The notes under the pieces were generated by a model. The model did not search any database and had not been told where the DNA came from. It worked only from the letters and a program-made list of their open reading frames with translations. Source: Gammaproteobacteria bacterium (ex Lamellibrachia satsuma) (GTDB taxonomy: Bacteria; Pseudomonadota; Gammaproteobacteria; Chromatiales; Chromatiaceae). Taken from it: a stretch of DNA of 64,000 nt. The position numbers and the translations under genes are program-made. Positions 37,947 to 46,573 of this stretch are shown piece by piece. The number at the start of each line of letters is the position of its first letter. The first letter of the stretch is position 1. The stretch covers positions 124,001-188,000 of the forward strand of contig CP053680.1 in the NCBI GenBank assembly GCA_019623805.1. Direction: 5' to 3'.

Positions 37947-38621
37947 ATGCGCCTTTCCAAAAACATCCGGGACAACCTGCATTTTCTGATCGCCGAGGTC
38001 AGCTCTCAGGTTGGTAACCTGCATGCCTACATAGATACCTCCTCGTCTCCCCAGGCACAGCGCATTGTCGATCGCAGCGGCTATGCCTATAACCTCAAGA
38101 TGCGCATCCACAACAGCTGTTTGGGACAGATCGTGCGCCACAAAGGCAACGATACCCAAACTCAAACCCTGCGTGCCGCAGAGTCCATCGCCACCGATCT
38201 GGAACGTATCGCCGAATTGTGCAGGGACTGCATTCATCACATGGCCTATCTGAAGAAGAAAAGCTGCCTGCGACCAACCGATTACGCACTGCTGCTCGAC
38301 CAGGTCATCTTCGGTCTGCAGATGGTGCAACCCGCCATCCAGAACAAAGATACCGGCTTGGCCCTGAAGCTTGGGCAGATCGAGCATCAATTGGACCAGG
38401 ACTACCGCAAACTTCTGAAACACAACACAAAACTACTGAAAAAAAAGCGACATACCGAAGATTTGATTGCCGCCCTGTTTGTAGCCCACAGCATCGAGCA
38501 GATGGGCGACGCACTGCTCAATATCAGTGAGGCCATCATCTCCGCCAATCTGGGCCAGCCTATCAACATCGACCGTTACTACCATCTGATGGAATCCATC
38601 GGCCGCCTCGAGGCCGAATAA
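37947..38621 (+). CDS. PhoU-like helical protein
   Basis: 224 residues, all helical. DLERIAELCRDCIHHMAYL near residue 85 and FVAHSIEQMGDALLNISEAI near 180 resemble the two metal-binding E/D-x2-R-x-x-D motifs of PhoU three-helix bundles. No membrane segment. PhoU proteins sense phosphate status and bind metal clusters. Here the neighbours are phosphotransfer enzymes rather than a Pst transporter. The same reading frame stays open after its TAA stop, through the 96-base gap and into the next gene. Confidence 0.7.
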   Translation: MRLSKNIRDNLHFLIAEVSSQVGNLHAYIDTSSSPQAQRIVDRSGYAYNLKMRIHNSCLGQIVRHKGNDTQTQTLRAAESIATDLERIAELCRDCIHHMAYLKKKSCLRPTDYALLLDQVIFGLQMVQPAIQNKDTGLALKLGQIEHQLDQDYRKLLKHNTKLLKKKRHTEDLIAALFVAHSIEQMGDALLNISEAIISANLGQPINIDRYYHLMESIGRLEAE

Positions 38622-38717
38622 AACCTCAACAGTCTGACCATCAAACCAGTCGCTGAAACCCGCTCTGGAAGCGCTATCTCGGGCATCAGCAATCCAAAGA
38701 AAAAGAACGATGGTTAT

Positions 38718-39587
38718 GTGGCCATTTTCAAGGATGGAAAAAAGCGCAAACTGAAAGAAGAGCGGGAAGGGGTAGAGAGCTGGCACGAGATCTACCCCGG
38801 ACTGGCGCCCAAGATCCTCTCCTACCACAAGCGCGGCCAGTCCGCCTCGCTGCTGATTGAGCACTTGGCCGGCATGACCTTTGAACATGTCCTGCTGCGT
38901 GAATCCCAGCCACTGCTCAACAAAACCATGGGACGTCTGTGCGCCACCCTGGAATCGGTATGGCGTGAAACCCGCAGTAAGAAGAAAATCAGCGCCAACT
39001 ACATGGACCAACTGGCCAGGCGCCTGCCGGATGTCTACGAGATCCACCCCGAGTTTCGCCAGAGTGACAGCCAAGTGTGCGGTCGGGAGTTAGCCAGCTT
39101 TGAATCACTGCTCAAGCGTACCCGCGCCTATGAGACCAGGCTCAAGGCACCGTTCTCGGTGTATATCCACGGCGATTTCAACGTCGACAATATCATTTAC
39201 GACCCACTGGCCAAACGTATCAACTTCATCGACCTGCACCGCTCCCGCTACATGGACTATGTGCAGGACGTTTCGGTGTTCATGGTCTCCAATTACCGCC
39301 TACAGGTACTGGATGCACCTTTGCGCCGTCGCATCATGCAAACGGTGCAGAGCTTTTACCGCTTCGCACGCAAGTATGCAAAAAAAGCCGGCGACGAGAC
39401 CTTCGAGCTGCGCCTGGCCCTGGGACTGGCCCGTTCCTTCGCCACCTCTACCCGTTTCATCCTCGACAAGTCCCTGGCCCGAGCCATGATGCTGCGTGCC
39501 CGCTACCTGTTGGAGCGCGTATTGGAGACAGATCCGAAGCAGGCCGCTAATTTCCAACTTCCTATAAAGGAGCTGTTCATTGCTTAA
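38718..39587 (+). CDS. APH-type phosphotransferase (aminoglycoside/choline kinase fold)
   Basis: 289 residues from a GTG at 38718. The catalytic loop is FSVYIHGDFNVDNIIYD (HGDxNxxN, near residues 150-166), followed by INFIDLHRSRYMDYVQD, the DFG-equivalent magnesium site. The frame is open upstream to the previous stop (38619-38621). The intervening codons (KPVAETRSGSAISGISNPK) look like N-lobe protein, yet contain no ATG, GTG or TTG; only a CTG at 38634. So the true start is uncertain. It overlaps the ATP-grasp start by 8 bases. Confidence 0.75.
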   Translation: MAIFKDGKKRKLKEEREGVESWHEIYPGLAPKILSYHKRGQSASLLIEHLAGMTFEHVLLRESQPLLNKTMGRLCATLESVWRETRSKKKISANYMDQLARRLPDVYEIHPEFRQSDSQVCGRELASFESLLKRTRAYETRLKAPFSVYIHGDFNVDNIIYDPLAKRINFIDLHRSRYMDYVQDVSVFMVSNYRLQVLDAPLRRRIMQTVQSFYRFARKYAKKAGDETFELRLALGLARSFATSTRFILDKSLARAMMLRARYLLERVLETDPKQAANFQLPIKELFIA

Positions 39588-40467
39588 AATTGGCATCATC
39601 GGCATCCCCGGCAAGTGGTCCACAGAGACCCTGGCCGATGCCGTAGAATCCCGCACCGGCTACCGCCGGATCATCGACATGGGCGAGGTGGAACTGGACC
39701 TCGCCGGCAAACGGCTGCTGCACGGCGACACGGATCTGTGCAGCCTCGACGGCCTGATCATTAAAAAGATCAGCGCCAGCTACAGTCCCAACACCCTGGA
39801 TCGCCTGGAACTGTTACGGGTGGCGGAACACGCCGGGGTACGTATCTTCAGCCGCCCCCTGAACATCCTGCGCCTGGTCGACCGCCTAAGCTGCACGGTC
39901 ACCCTGCGCAACACGGATATCCCCATGCCCGAGACCCGAGTCACCGAGAACGTGGCGGCAGCCATGACCACGGTGCGCGAATTCGGCAGCGCTGTGTTCA
40001 AACCCCTCTACTCCACCAAGGCGCGCGGCATGTGCGTGATCGACGCAGCGCTGTCCGACAGCGACATGCAGACCCAGATCCAAGCTTTCCAGGCAGAGAA
40101 CCCCATGATGTATATCCAGAAAAAGGTGGCCCTGCCGGGCAGGGATCTGGGTATGGTATTTCTGGCTGGCAAATACCTGGGCACCTATGCACGGGTCTCC
40201 CAAAGCGACACCTGGAACACCACCATCCACAGCGGCGGGCGCTACGAGAATCACCTTCCACCTGACGACATCATCGAACTGGCACGCCGCGCTCAGGCAC
40301 CGTTCGAGATGGATTTCACCACCGTCGATGTGGCCGAAACCGATGCCGGCCCCATCGTATTCGAGGTCTCCGCCTTTGGCGGCTTCCGCGGTGCCAAGGA
40401 AGGAATCGGCATCGATGCCGCCGGGCTCTACAGTGAACACGTCATAAGGGAAATCAGCGCAAAATGA
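39580..40467 (+). CDS. RimK-like ATP-grasp enzyme (GAK-system type)
   Basis: 295 residues, starting at TTG with AAAGGAG eight bases upstream. It begins LKIGIIGIPGKWSTETLADA. The ATP-grasp fold is seen in AVFKPLYSTKARGM (nucleotide-binding lysine, near residue 145), MYIQKKVALPGRDLGMVFLAG and the C-terminal magnesium site IVFEVSAFGGFRG. ATP-grasp enzymes join a carboxylate to an amine or thiol through an acyl phosphate, so it probably adds a residue to a small molecule or protein. It overlaps the neighbours on both sides by 4-8 bases. Confidence 0.82.
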   Translation: MLKIGIIGIPGKWSTETLADAVESRTGYRRIIDMGEVELDLAGKRLLHGDTDLCSLDGLIIKKISASYSPNTLDRLELLRVAEHAGVRIFSRPLNILRLVDRLSCTVTLRNTDIPMPETRVTENVAAAMTTVREFGSAVFKPLYSTKARGMCVIDAALSDSDMQTQIQAFQAENPMMYIQKKVALPGRDLGMVFLAGKYLGTYARVSQSDTWNTTIHSGGRYENHLPPDDIIELARRAQAPFEMDFTTVDVAETDAGPIVFEVSAFGGFRGAKEGIGIDAAGLYSEHVIREISAK

Positions 40468-41567
40468 ACAATGATAATCTGACCATGGAATCCGCCGCCG
40501 CAGCCCTGCAAGATGGTGCCGGCCTGGTCGATGGATCACTAAATCTCACGCTTGGGGAGTGCTCGTTGCGGCTGCGTTCCAACTCCGCCGAGCTGCTGGC
40601 AAAGCTTGCCGTCTACTTCACCCATGTGGCAACCGGGCCATCAGATAACGTGGATCTTGAGGTTATCGCCATCGAACGGGATATCCCGGACCTGGGCGTA
40701 GCATTCACCGACTGGAAGCGGGAACCCGGCAAGACAGGCCGCAAAGACGCCTATCTGGATCTGCCTGACGCCCGCCTGGTGTTGAAGGTACGCACCGGCA
40801 TGGTGTTCCTGCAGAGCAGCGGCCCGTGCATCGCAGCCGGCCCCTGCCTGCAATACGACAACCAGGTGATCAATTTCATCAATGCCCAGTACATGAACTG
40901 GTTGCAGCATAGAGACTGGTTGATCTGTCACGCCTCGGGGCTGGTATACAAAGGCGGCTGCCTGGGCATCGCCGGCTTCTCCGGCGGCGGCAAGTCCACT
41001 CTGATGCTGCACCTGATGGATCACGACGAGGTATCCTACCTGACCAATGACCGCTTGTTCATCCGCAGTCAGAATGGCGGCACAGGTGCCGTGGGGATCC
41101 CCAAGCTGCCAAGGGTCAACCCCGGCACCATCGTGCACAATTCACGCCTGCACAGCCTGATTTCCAGCGAACAGCGTGAGTCCTTCCTGGCGCTGCCCCA
41201 AGACGAACTCTGGCACCTGGAAGACAAATATGACGTGCTTGTGGAGCAGGTTTACGGACCGGACCGCATCACCCCCGAGGCACCCTTATCCGCCTTTCTG
41301 ATACTCAACTGGCGACGCGATTCCAACGAGGCAACCACCGTAGAACGCGTGGACCTGGAGCAACGCCGGGACCTGCTGACCGGTGCCATCATGAAATCTC
41401 CTGGGCCCTTCTACCAGTATCCCGACGGTAGCTTCTTCAGCGATACTACCGAACTGGATCAGGCACCCTATCCGAAGGTGCTGAAGGATGTGCCCGTATA
41501 CGAGGCACGGGGCGGCATCGACTTCGAGGCCCTTACTGATATCTGTCTGCAACAGTTGATGGGCTGA
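40464..41567 (+). CDS. HprK-related kinase (GAK-system type)
   Basis: 367 residues. The C-terminal half carries the HPr kinase fold: HASGLVYKGGCLGIAG, then the P-loop GFSGGGKSTLMLHL near residues 172-186, DEVSYLTNDRLFI with acidic metal-binding residues, and VGIPKLPRVNPGTIV. The N-terminal 130 residues are unlike HprK. No HPr or PTS genes are nearby, so the target is not obviously HPr; the partner may be the amphi-Trp or ATP-grasp protein. It starts within the end of the ATP-grasp gene (ATGA). Confidence 0.82.
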   Translation: MNNDNLTMESAAAALQDGAGLVDGSLNLTLGECSLRLRSNSAELLAKLAVYFTHVATGPSDNVDLEVIAIERDIPDLGVAFTDWKREPGKTGRKDAYLDLPDARLVLKVRTGMVFLQSSGPCIAAGPCLQYDNQVINFINAQYMNWLQHRDWLICHASGLVYKGGCLGIAGFSGGGKSTLMLHLMDHDEVSYLTNDRLFIRSQNGGTGAVGIPKLPRVNPGTIVHNSRLHSLISSEQRESFLALPQDELWHLEDKYDVLVEQVYGPDRITPEAPLSAFLILNWRRDSNEATTVERVDLEQRRDLLTGAIMKSPGPFYQYPDGSFFSDTTELDQAPYPKVLKDVPVYEARGGIDFEALTDICLQQLMG

Positions 41568-41592
41568 AAACGCATTCGAGACATAACTGACC

Positions 41593-42570
41593 ATGACGAC
41601 TGAACTGCTGATCCTGCGACACGGCAAATCCGACTGGAATCTGGGTGAGGCCGATTTCTCTCGGCCCATCACGGACCGGGGCAAGCGTGGTGCCCAACGC
41701 ATGGGCGTATGGCTCTGGCAGCAGAATCTGTTACCGGACCACATCATCAGTTCACCGGCGGAGCGGGCTCTGGTCACCACTCAAAAGACCTGCAAGGCCA
41801 TGGGCATGGATCCCAAGACTATCCATAAGGACCGGCGGATCTACGAGGCAGGCCTCAGCGACCTGTTGAACGTACTGCATGAAAGCCCTGCCCAAGCCAG
41901 ACGGGTCATGCTGGTAGGTCATAACCCCGGATTGGAAATGCTGCTGCTGCACCTCAGCAACAAACCTATCGATAACCCGGCAGACGGCAAGCTGTTGCCC
42001 ACCGCCACTCTGGCCCGCCTGACCATACCGGATGACTGGAGCCAGCTACAAAAAGGCTGCGCCGAAGTCATCTCAATCACCCGTCCCGGCAGCCTGCAGG
42101 AGAAGTTCCCCTACCCTGCACCCCACGGCGATGAATTGCGCGACCGACCTGCCTACTACTATAGCCAGTCCTCGGTGATTCCCTACCGCATGCATAAAGG
42201 TAAACCGCAGATACTGGTTATCCTGTCCAGCAAGAAAAAACACTTTGTAGTACCCAAAGGCATCAAAGAGCCTGGCCTCTCAGCACGTGAATCCGCAGCC
42301 CAAGAGGCCTGGGAGGAAGCGGGTGTGGAGGGTGAAGTTGGCGACACCGCCTTGGGCAGCTACCGTTATCAGAAATGGGGTGCGACCTGCACCGTGAAGG
42401 TCTACCCCATGCGCGTAACCCGTGAGATCCCGGAGCATGAGTGGGAAGAGAGCCACCGGGGCCGCCAGTGGGTAACACCGAAACAGGCGGCCAAGCGTCT
42501 CAAGCAAGCAGCGCTGGCGCCACTGGTGAAGGCACTGGCCAAGCAGCTAGGAGCCTTGTCCGAGACATGA
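41593..42570 (+). CDS. SixA-like histidine phosphatase fused to a Nudix-like domain
   Basis: 325 residues. Residues 1-160 are a SixA-type histidine phosphatase: LLILRHGKSDWN with the nucleophile histidine, and VMLVGHNPGLEMLL with the second histidine. Residues about 190-320 are Nudix-like, but the box is altered. After KEPG the usual glutamate is L, and the usual R before the final E-x2-EE is Q (QEAWEEAGV). The catalytic EE pair is kept. Mycobacterial MutT1 joins the same two folds in the opposite order. A 6-phosphogluconate- or phosphoprotein-like substrate cannot be inferred. Confidence 0.82.
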   Translation: MTTELLILRHGKSDWNLGEADFSRPITDRGKRGAQRMGVWLWQQNLLPDHIISSPAERALVTTQKTCKAMGMDPKTIHKDRRIYEAGLSDLLNVLHESPAQARRVMLVGHNPGLEMLLLHLSNKPIDNPADGKLLPTATLARLTIPDDWSQLQKGCAEVISITRPGSLQEKFPYPAPHGDELRDRPAYYYSQSSVIPYRMHKGKPQILVILSSKKKHFVVPKGIKEPGLSARESAAQEAWEEAGVEGEVGDTALGSYRYQKWGATCTVKVYPMRVTREIPEHEWEESHRGRQWVTPKQAAKRLKQAALAPLVKALAKQLGALSET

Positions 42571-43256
42571 GGCGAATCGCCGCACTCATCCGGCACGGTG
42601 ATTATCACCAGCGATCGGGAGCCCCCAGCGCCCACCAACCCTATCCGCTGAACACGGCTGGCAGGGAACACGCCCACCAGGCAGCCAAGGAGGTGCAGGC
42701 TACGCTGCTGCAACACAACTGGCAGCTGGCACCTGTCATCGACAGTTCCCGAATGCTGCGCGGCTGGCAGACTGCACAGATTATCGCTGAGACGCTGGTC
42801 ACCCCGGAAGCATCTGTGGATTCCTTCGACGCCTTGGCTGAGCGAGGCATGGGTTGCCTGGCCAACCTCAGCGTGACCGAGATCGAAAAAATCCTGCAGC
42901 AGGATCCACGTTACCCAGAGGCGCCATCGGACTGGAAGTCCAACAGCCACTACTGCCTGCCCCTGCAGGGAGCCGAATCGCTCATGCAAGCCGGAGAACG
43001 GGTGGCAAATCACCTGCGTGAACGCATGGCTGGATTGCCAGCGAATGTTAGCGTCGACCAGCTCAAACTATTCGTCGGCCACGGTGCTGCATTCCGCCAC
43101 GCCGCCCATCATCTGGGCGTGCTGGCCTTCGAACAGATCGCTGCACTCAGCATGTATCATGGTCGACCAGTGTTTCTGGAGAACCTGCCGGATGGAAGCT
43201 GGCAGCAGATAGCCGGTGATTGGAAAGTACGCGGCGGCGATGCCTATACCGACTAA
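42567..43256 (+). CDS. Histidine phosphatase superfamily protein
   Basis: 229 residues from the ATG at 42567, overlapping the previous stop as ATGA. IAALIRHGDYHQR contains the RHG nucleophile at residues 8-10, and LFVGHGAAFRHAAHHLG near 165 the second catalytic histidine. A conserved DSSRMLRGWQTAQII segment lies where phosphoglycerate-mutase-like proteins have their S-x2-R-x3-T-A motif. It is the second phosphatase of this fold in a row, suggesting the module turns over several phosphorylated species. Confidence 0.85.
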   Translation: MRRIAALIRHGDYHQRSGAPSAHQPYPLNTAGREHAHQAAKEVQATLLQHNWQLAPVIDSSRMLRGWQTAQIIAETLVTPEASVDSFDALAERGMGCLANLSVTEIEKILQQDPRYPEAPSDWKSNSHYCLPLQGAESLMQAGERVANHLRERMAGLPANVSVDQLKLFVGHGAAFRHAAHHLGVLAFEQIAALSMYHGRPVFLENLPDGSWQQIAGDWKVRGGDAYTD

Positions 43257-43280
43257 AAACAACAATAACTAACTCCGGAC

Positions 43281-44678
43281 ATGAAACAGCGCACAACTAC
43301 CAAACACATACCCGATTACCAGGGCCAACGCTGGTTGCAACCAAAGTTACCAGCCCAGGGTGAATCCTGGCTGCTCGGCAAACACCATTCCCTCGCGAAA
43401 GAAACCCCCAAACAAGCCGCTCGCATCGAGGTGCTGGGCCAACTGATCGAGCAGGCGCCATGGAAATGGCCAAAACGGCCACTATATTTTATCTGCGATC
43501 TGCATGCCGATAGCGATGCATTCCACGCATCACTTGTGGCATCCGGGCTGATTAGGAAAACCGGCACACGAGACAAGGACTACAAACTCACCAAAGCAGC
43601 TCGTAAGGGCTGCATCCTGATCGGTGGCGACTGTTTCGACAAAGGTCCCAGCGTGCTACGCCTGCTGCGTAACATCCATAGGCTGAAGAAGCGGGGAGCC
43701 AGGGTCTCGGTACTGGCCGGCAACCACGACATCCGGACAATGATCGGCATGCGCGCAGTGGATGGAAGCAACGACCCACGTATCGAACACTTTTTCGTGC
43801 GCATGGGTCCCAAGGCCATACCACTGCTTAAGGAGATCGCCGAAGAGTACCTCAAGGGCTCGAACCGGCTACGCGGGATACCCAGAACACGGGAATGCAG
43901 GCAACGACTGTTCCCCTCAAAAAAATGGTTCGATGATTTCCCCATGCGGGCCGAATGGATGATGCCGGAGCCTGGCATCGCCAAAGAACTGCACCGCCTG
44001 AAAGAGAAGGTACAGCAGTTCACCCAGGGGTGTGAGGAGATCGGCCTGTCACTGCGCACTGCCTATGCAGCGACACTCAAGTTCCAGGAAATTTTTCTGC
44101 ATCCCAAGGGCGAATTTACCTGGTTCTACCGCAAACTGCGCCTGGCCCATCGCGAAGGTGCTTTCCTCTTCATCCATGCAGGATTGAATGACCGTATCTG
44201 CCGCCTGATCGCCAATCACGGCATTGATTACCTGAACCGTCAGTTCTGCCGAGAGGCCTGGAGCGATCCCTTTGCCTTCTACTACGGCTCGCTGGCGAAC
44301 ACCCTGCGCACCAAGTACAGACCGGTGGATATGCCGTTCACGCCCTACGGCGTGGGTCTGATGCACCGCAAGGGTATCCACGCCATCGTACACGGTCACC
44401 GCAACCTGCTGCATGGCCAGCGGATTATGCTGCGCAAGGGTATGATCAACTTTGAATGCGACACTTCCCTGGATCGCAACACGCGCAGCAAGGAAGGCCT
44501 GACAGGACACGGTGCTTCAGTGACCATCTTCCACCCAGGAGGCCAGGTACTGGGCATCAGCAACGACTACCCAAACATCAAAGTCTTCGAGCCACAGGCC
44601 TTGGTGAAAAAAAGACGCAAGGCACGCAAAGCCGCTGGCAAGCGTCACAAGTCTATACGAGGAAATCGAACCGCATGA
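43281..44678 (+). CDS. Calcineurin-like (PPP-type) metallophosphoesterase
   Basis: 465 residues. Metal-binding motifs appear in order: FICDLHADSDAF near residue 70, LIGGDCFDKGP near 113, LAGNHDIRTM near 148, FIHAGLNDR near 300 and IVHGHRN near 370. This D-x-H, GDxxD, GNHD, H, GHx pattern is that of protein phosphatases and bis(nucleosyl) polyphosphatases of the PPP group. A basic tail (KKRRKARKAAGKRHKSIRG) ends the protein. Its stop overlaps the start of the amphi-Trp gene. Confidence 0.85.
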   Translation: MKQRTTTKHIPDYQGQRWLQPKLPAQGESWLLGKHHSLAKETPKQAARIEVLGQLIEQAPWKWPKRPLYFICDLHADSDAFHASLVASGLIRKTGTRDKDYKLTKAARKGCILIGGDCFDKGPSVLRLLRNIHRLKKRGARVSVLAGNHDIRTMIGMRAVDGSNDPRIEHFFVRMGPKAIPLLKEIAEEYLKGSNRLRGIPRTRECRQRLFPSKKWFDDFPMRAEWMMPEPGIAKELHRLKEKVQQFTQGCEEIGLSLRTAYAATLKFQEIFLHPKGEFTWFYRKLRLAHREGAFLFIHAGLNDRICRLIANHGIDYLNRQFCREAWSDPFAFYYGSLANTLRTKYRPVDMPFTPYGVGLMHRKGIHAIVHGHRNLLHGQRIMLRKGMINFECDTSLDRNTRSKEGLTGHGASVTIFHPGGQVLGISNDYPNIKVFEPQALVKKRRKARKAAGKRHKSIRGNRTA

Positions 44679-44953
44679 GAACCGATGGAAAAAGCTTCAG
44701 GCACGAATCACTGCAGGACACAAAAGCCATCCGTGACCTGCTCAAGTCCATTAGCCAGGGTCTCAAAGAGGGGCGCCTCAGCTTCAGCGATGCAGATGGC
44801 GAGATCGTGATGGAACCGGAGGGTCTGTTGCAGTTCAAACTGACCGCAGCCAAGCGGCAAGGCCGGCACCGGATCAACATGCGTATCAGTTGGCAGGTGG
44901 ATGAATCATCGGAGAAGAAGGAAAAATCCCTGGCAGTACGTTCACGCCGTTAA
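44675..44953 (+). CDS. Amphi-Trp domain protein
   Basis: 92 residues. SFRHESLQDTKAIRDLLKSI, SQGLKEGRLSFSDADGEIVM and HRINMRISWQVDE reproduce the short alpha-beta domain that ends in a conserved tryptophan, which I know as the amphi-Trp domain. Its function is unknown; from memory it recurs beside the ATP-grasp and HprK-like genes of GAK-type loci. It is the last gene of the rightward run and overlaps the metallophosphoesterase stop by 4 bases. It is a plausible small protein substrate of the kinase, but this is a guess. Confidence 0.75.
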   Translation: MRTDGKSFRHESLQDTKAIRDLLKSISQGLKEGRLSFSDADGEIVMEPEGLLQFKLTAAKRQGRHRINMRISWQVDESSEKKEKSLAVRSRR

Positions 44954-44990
44954 GCAGTAGCATCCAGGAATATACGTTTTAGTGAAACCA

Positions 44991-45050
44991 CGTCATCCCG
45001 GCGCAGGTTGGGATCCAGAGAATTCAATGACTTGCTGGATTCCTGCGTAA
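44991..45050. repeat. Dispersed palindromic repeat fragment
   Basis: CGTCATCCCGGCGCAGG, then GGGATCCAG, is followed by CTGGATTCCTGCG, which is complementary to part of the first half. This form is common between genes in many proteobacterial genomes. It sits between the end of the amphi-Trp run and the convergent glgC gene, where a terminator would be expected. Confidence 0.55.
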
Positions 45051-45106
45051 CTTCTCAATATTCCCTGCATACCCTTGCACGGAGTCGGCTAATGGGCCAC
45101 CCATTT

Positions 45107-46351
45107 TTATGGTTTGCCTTTCTTTATCTTCATGCGCCGGGGAATCACAACCACCCCACCTGGACTGACGGTAAAACGCTTCGCATCTTTCTTATGGTCC
45201 AGCCCCACCACCGTTCCGGGTGGAAGGGTAACACCCTTGTCGACAATGGTACGATAGAGTCGACTGCCGGCGCCCACCTTAACCCCATCGAAGAGCACGC
45301 ACTCCTCCACCCTTGCCTCTTCATTGACCCGGACCTGGGGGGAGAGTATCGATCGGATCACCTGTCCTCCCGCCAGGATAACACCACTGCTTATGAGTGA
45401 ATCCAGGGCAAGTCCCACCCGGCCACCACGCTCCTCACATTTCATATCCGCAAATACAAACTTGGCCGGGGGTGCCGGTTCAATGTAGGTGTTGATCGGC
45501 CACTTTCGGTCGTAGAGATTGAATATGGGATCCACGTCCACCAGATCCATACTCGCCTCCCAATAAGCATCGATGGTTCCAACATCTCTCCAATAGAGCA
45601 CCTTCTTCCGATTCTCATCCACAAACCGGTAGCTATAGACAGGAACCTTCCGGATCAGATCCGGCAGGATATCCTTGCCAAAATCATGGCTGCTCTTTGA
45701 GTTGCGGTTATCCGCCTTCAGCACCTTCTTCAGCAGACGGGTCTCGAACACATAGATACCCATGGACGCAAGGGCAAAACCGGGTTGCCCCGGGAGGGGC
45801 TTTGGCTGTTCGGGTTTCTCTTCGAAAGAGACGATACACCCCTTCTTGCTGACCTCCATGACACCAAAGGCACTGGCCTGTTCCAGAGGTACGGCGACCG
45901 TTCCCACAGTAACTTCCGCCTTATTCTCAATATGGGCCCTGATCATCCGGCTGTAGTTCATCTTATAGATATGATCCCCGGAGAGGATAAGAACACGATC
46001 CGGATCGGACTGGTCTATAGAATAGACGTTCTGGTAAACCGCATCGGCGGTTCCCTGGTACCAGGAACTGTCGACCCGCTGCTGGGGCGACAGGATTTGA
46101 ATATGCTCCTCCAGGGTATGAGGAAGAAAGGACCAGCCGTAGCGAATGTGCCGCTCCAGCGAGAGAGACTTGTACTGGGTAAGCACACAGACCCGGCGAA
46201 TATTGGAGTTGAGGCAATTGCTCAGGACAAAGTCTATGAGACGGTAGATACCCCCGAAAGGCACTGCCGGTTTTACCCGGTCCCGAGTCAGTGGATAGAG
46301 CCGGGTACCCACACCGCCGGCCAGCACCATGGCCAGTGTGTTGATATGCAT
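45107..46351 (-). CDS. glgC: Glucose-1-phosphate adenylyltransferase
   Basis: 414 residues from the ATG at 46349-46351; a GTG three codons earlier is possible. MVLAGGVGTRLYPLTRDRVKPAVPFGG is the nucleotidyltransferase signature at the N-terminus. LSGDHIYKMNY and SFEEKPEQP follow, with a C-terminal left-handed beta-helix (SSGVILAGGQVIRSILSPQVRV). It makes ADP-glucose for glycogen. No other glg genes are present in the window. It is convergent with the GAK-type run. Confidence 0.94.
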   Translation of the reverse strand: MHINTLAMVLAGGVGTRLYPLTRDRVKPAVPFGGIYRLIDFVLSNCLNSNIRRVCVLTQYKSLSLERHIRYGWSFLPHTLEEHIQILSPQQRVDSSWYQGTADAVYQNVYSIDQSDPDRVLILSGDHIYKMNYSRMIRAHIENKAEVTVGTVAVPLEQASAFGVMEVSKKGCIVSFEEKPEQPKPLPGQPGFALASMGIYVFETRLLKKVLKADNRNSKSSHDFGKDILPDLIRKVPVYSYRFVDENRKKVLYWRDVGTIDAYWEASMDLVDVDPIFNLYDRKWPINTYIEPAPPAKFVFADMKCEERGGRVGLALDSLISSGVILAGGQVIRSILSPQVRVNEEARVEECVLFDGVKVGAGSRLYRTIVDKGVTLPPGTVVGLDHKKDAKRFTVSPGGVVVIPRRMKIKKGKP

Positions 46352-46573
46352 TATACTCACTCATGGATCCCGAATTTTCGCTGCACCCGGGATATAGAAC
46401 AGATCAGAAGCCCTTAAAGTATAGAAGCTTTTCAAAGGAGTTATCCGGACGCTTCTGGCTTCGCAAAAAAGTCCCGTCAAATCGATCGTCCCTCGCCTGG
46501 GTGGCCAACATGAACGGAGTATTGAGTAAGCGCCTGCAATGAGCAAAGTCGCGACTGTTATGACACTGCTGGA

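Noticed and set aside
44991..45050. CRISPR-like repeat
   Set aside because: Only one copy is present and there is no regular spacing; it is a dispersed palindrome.
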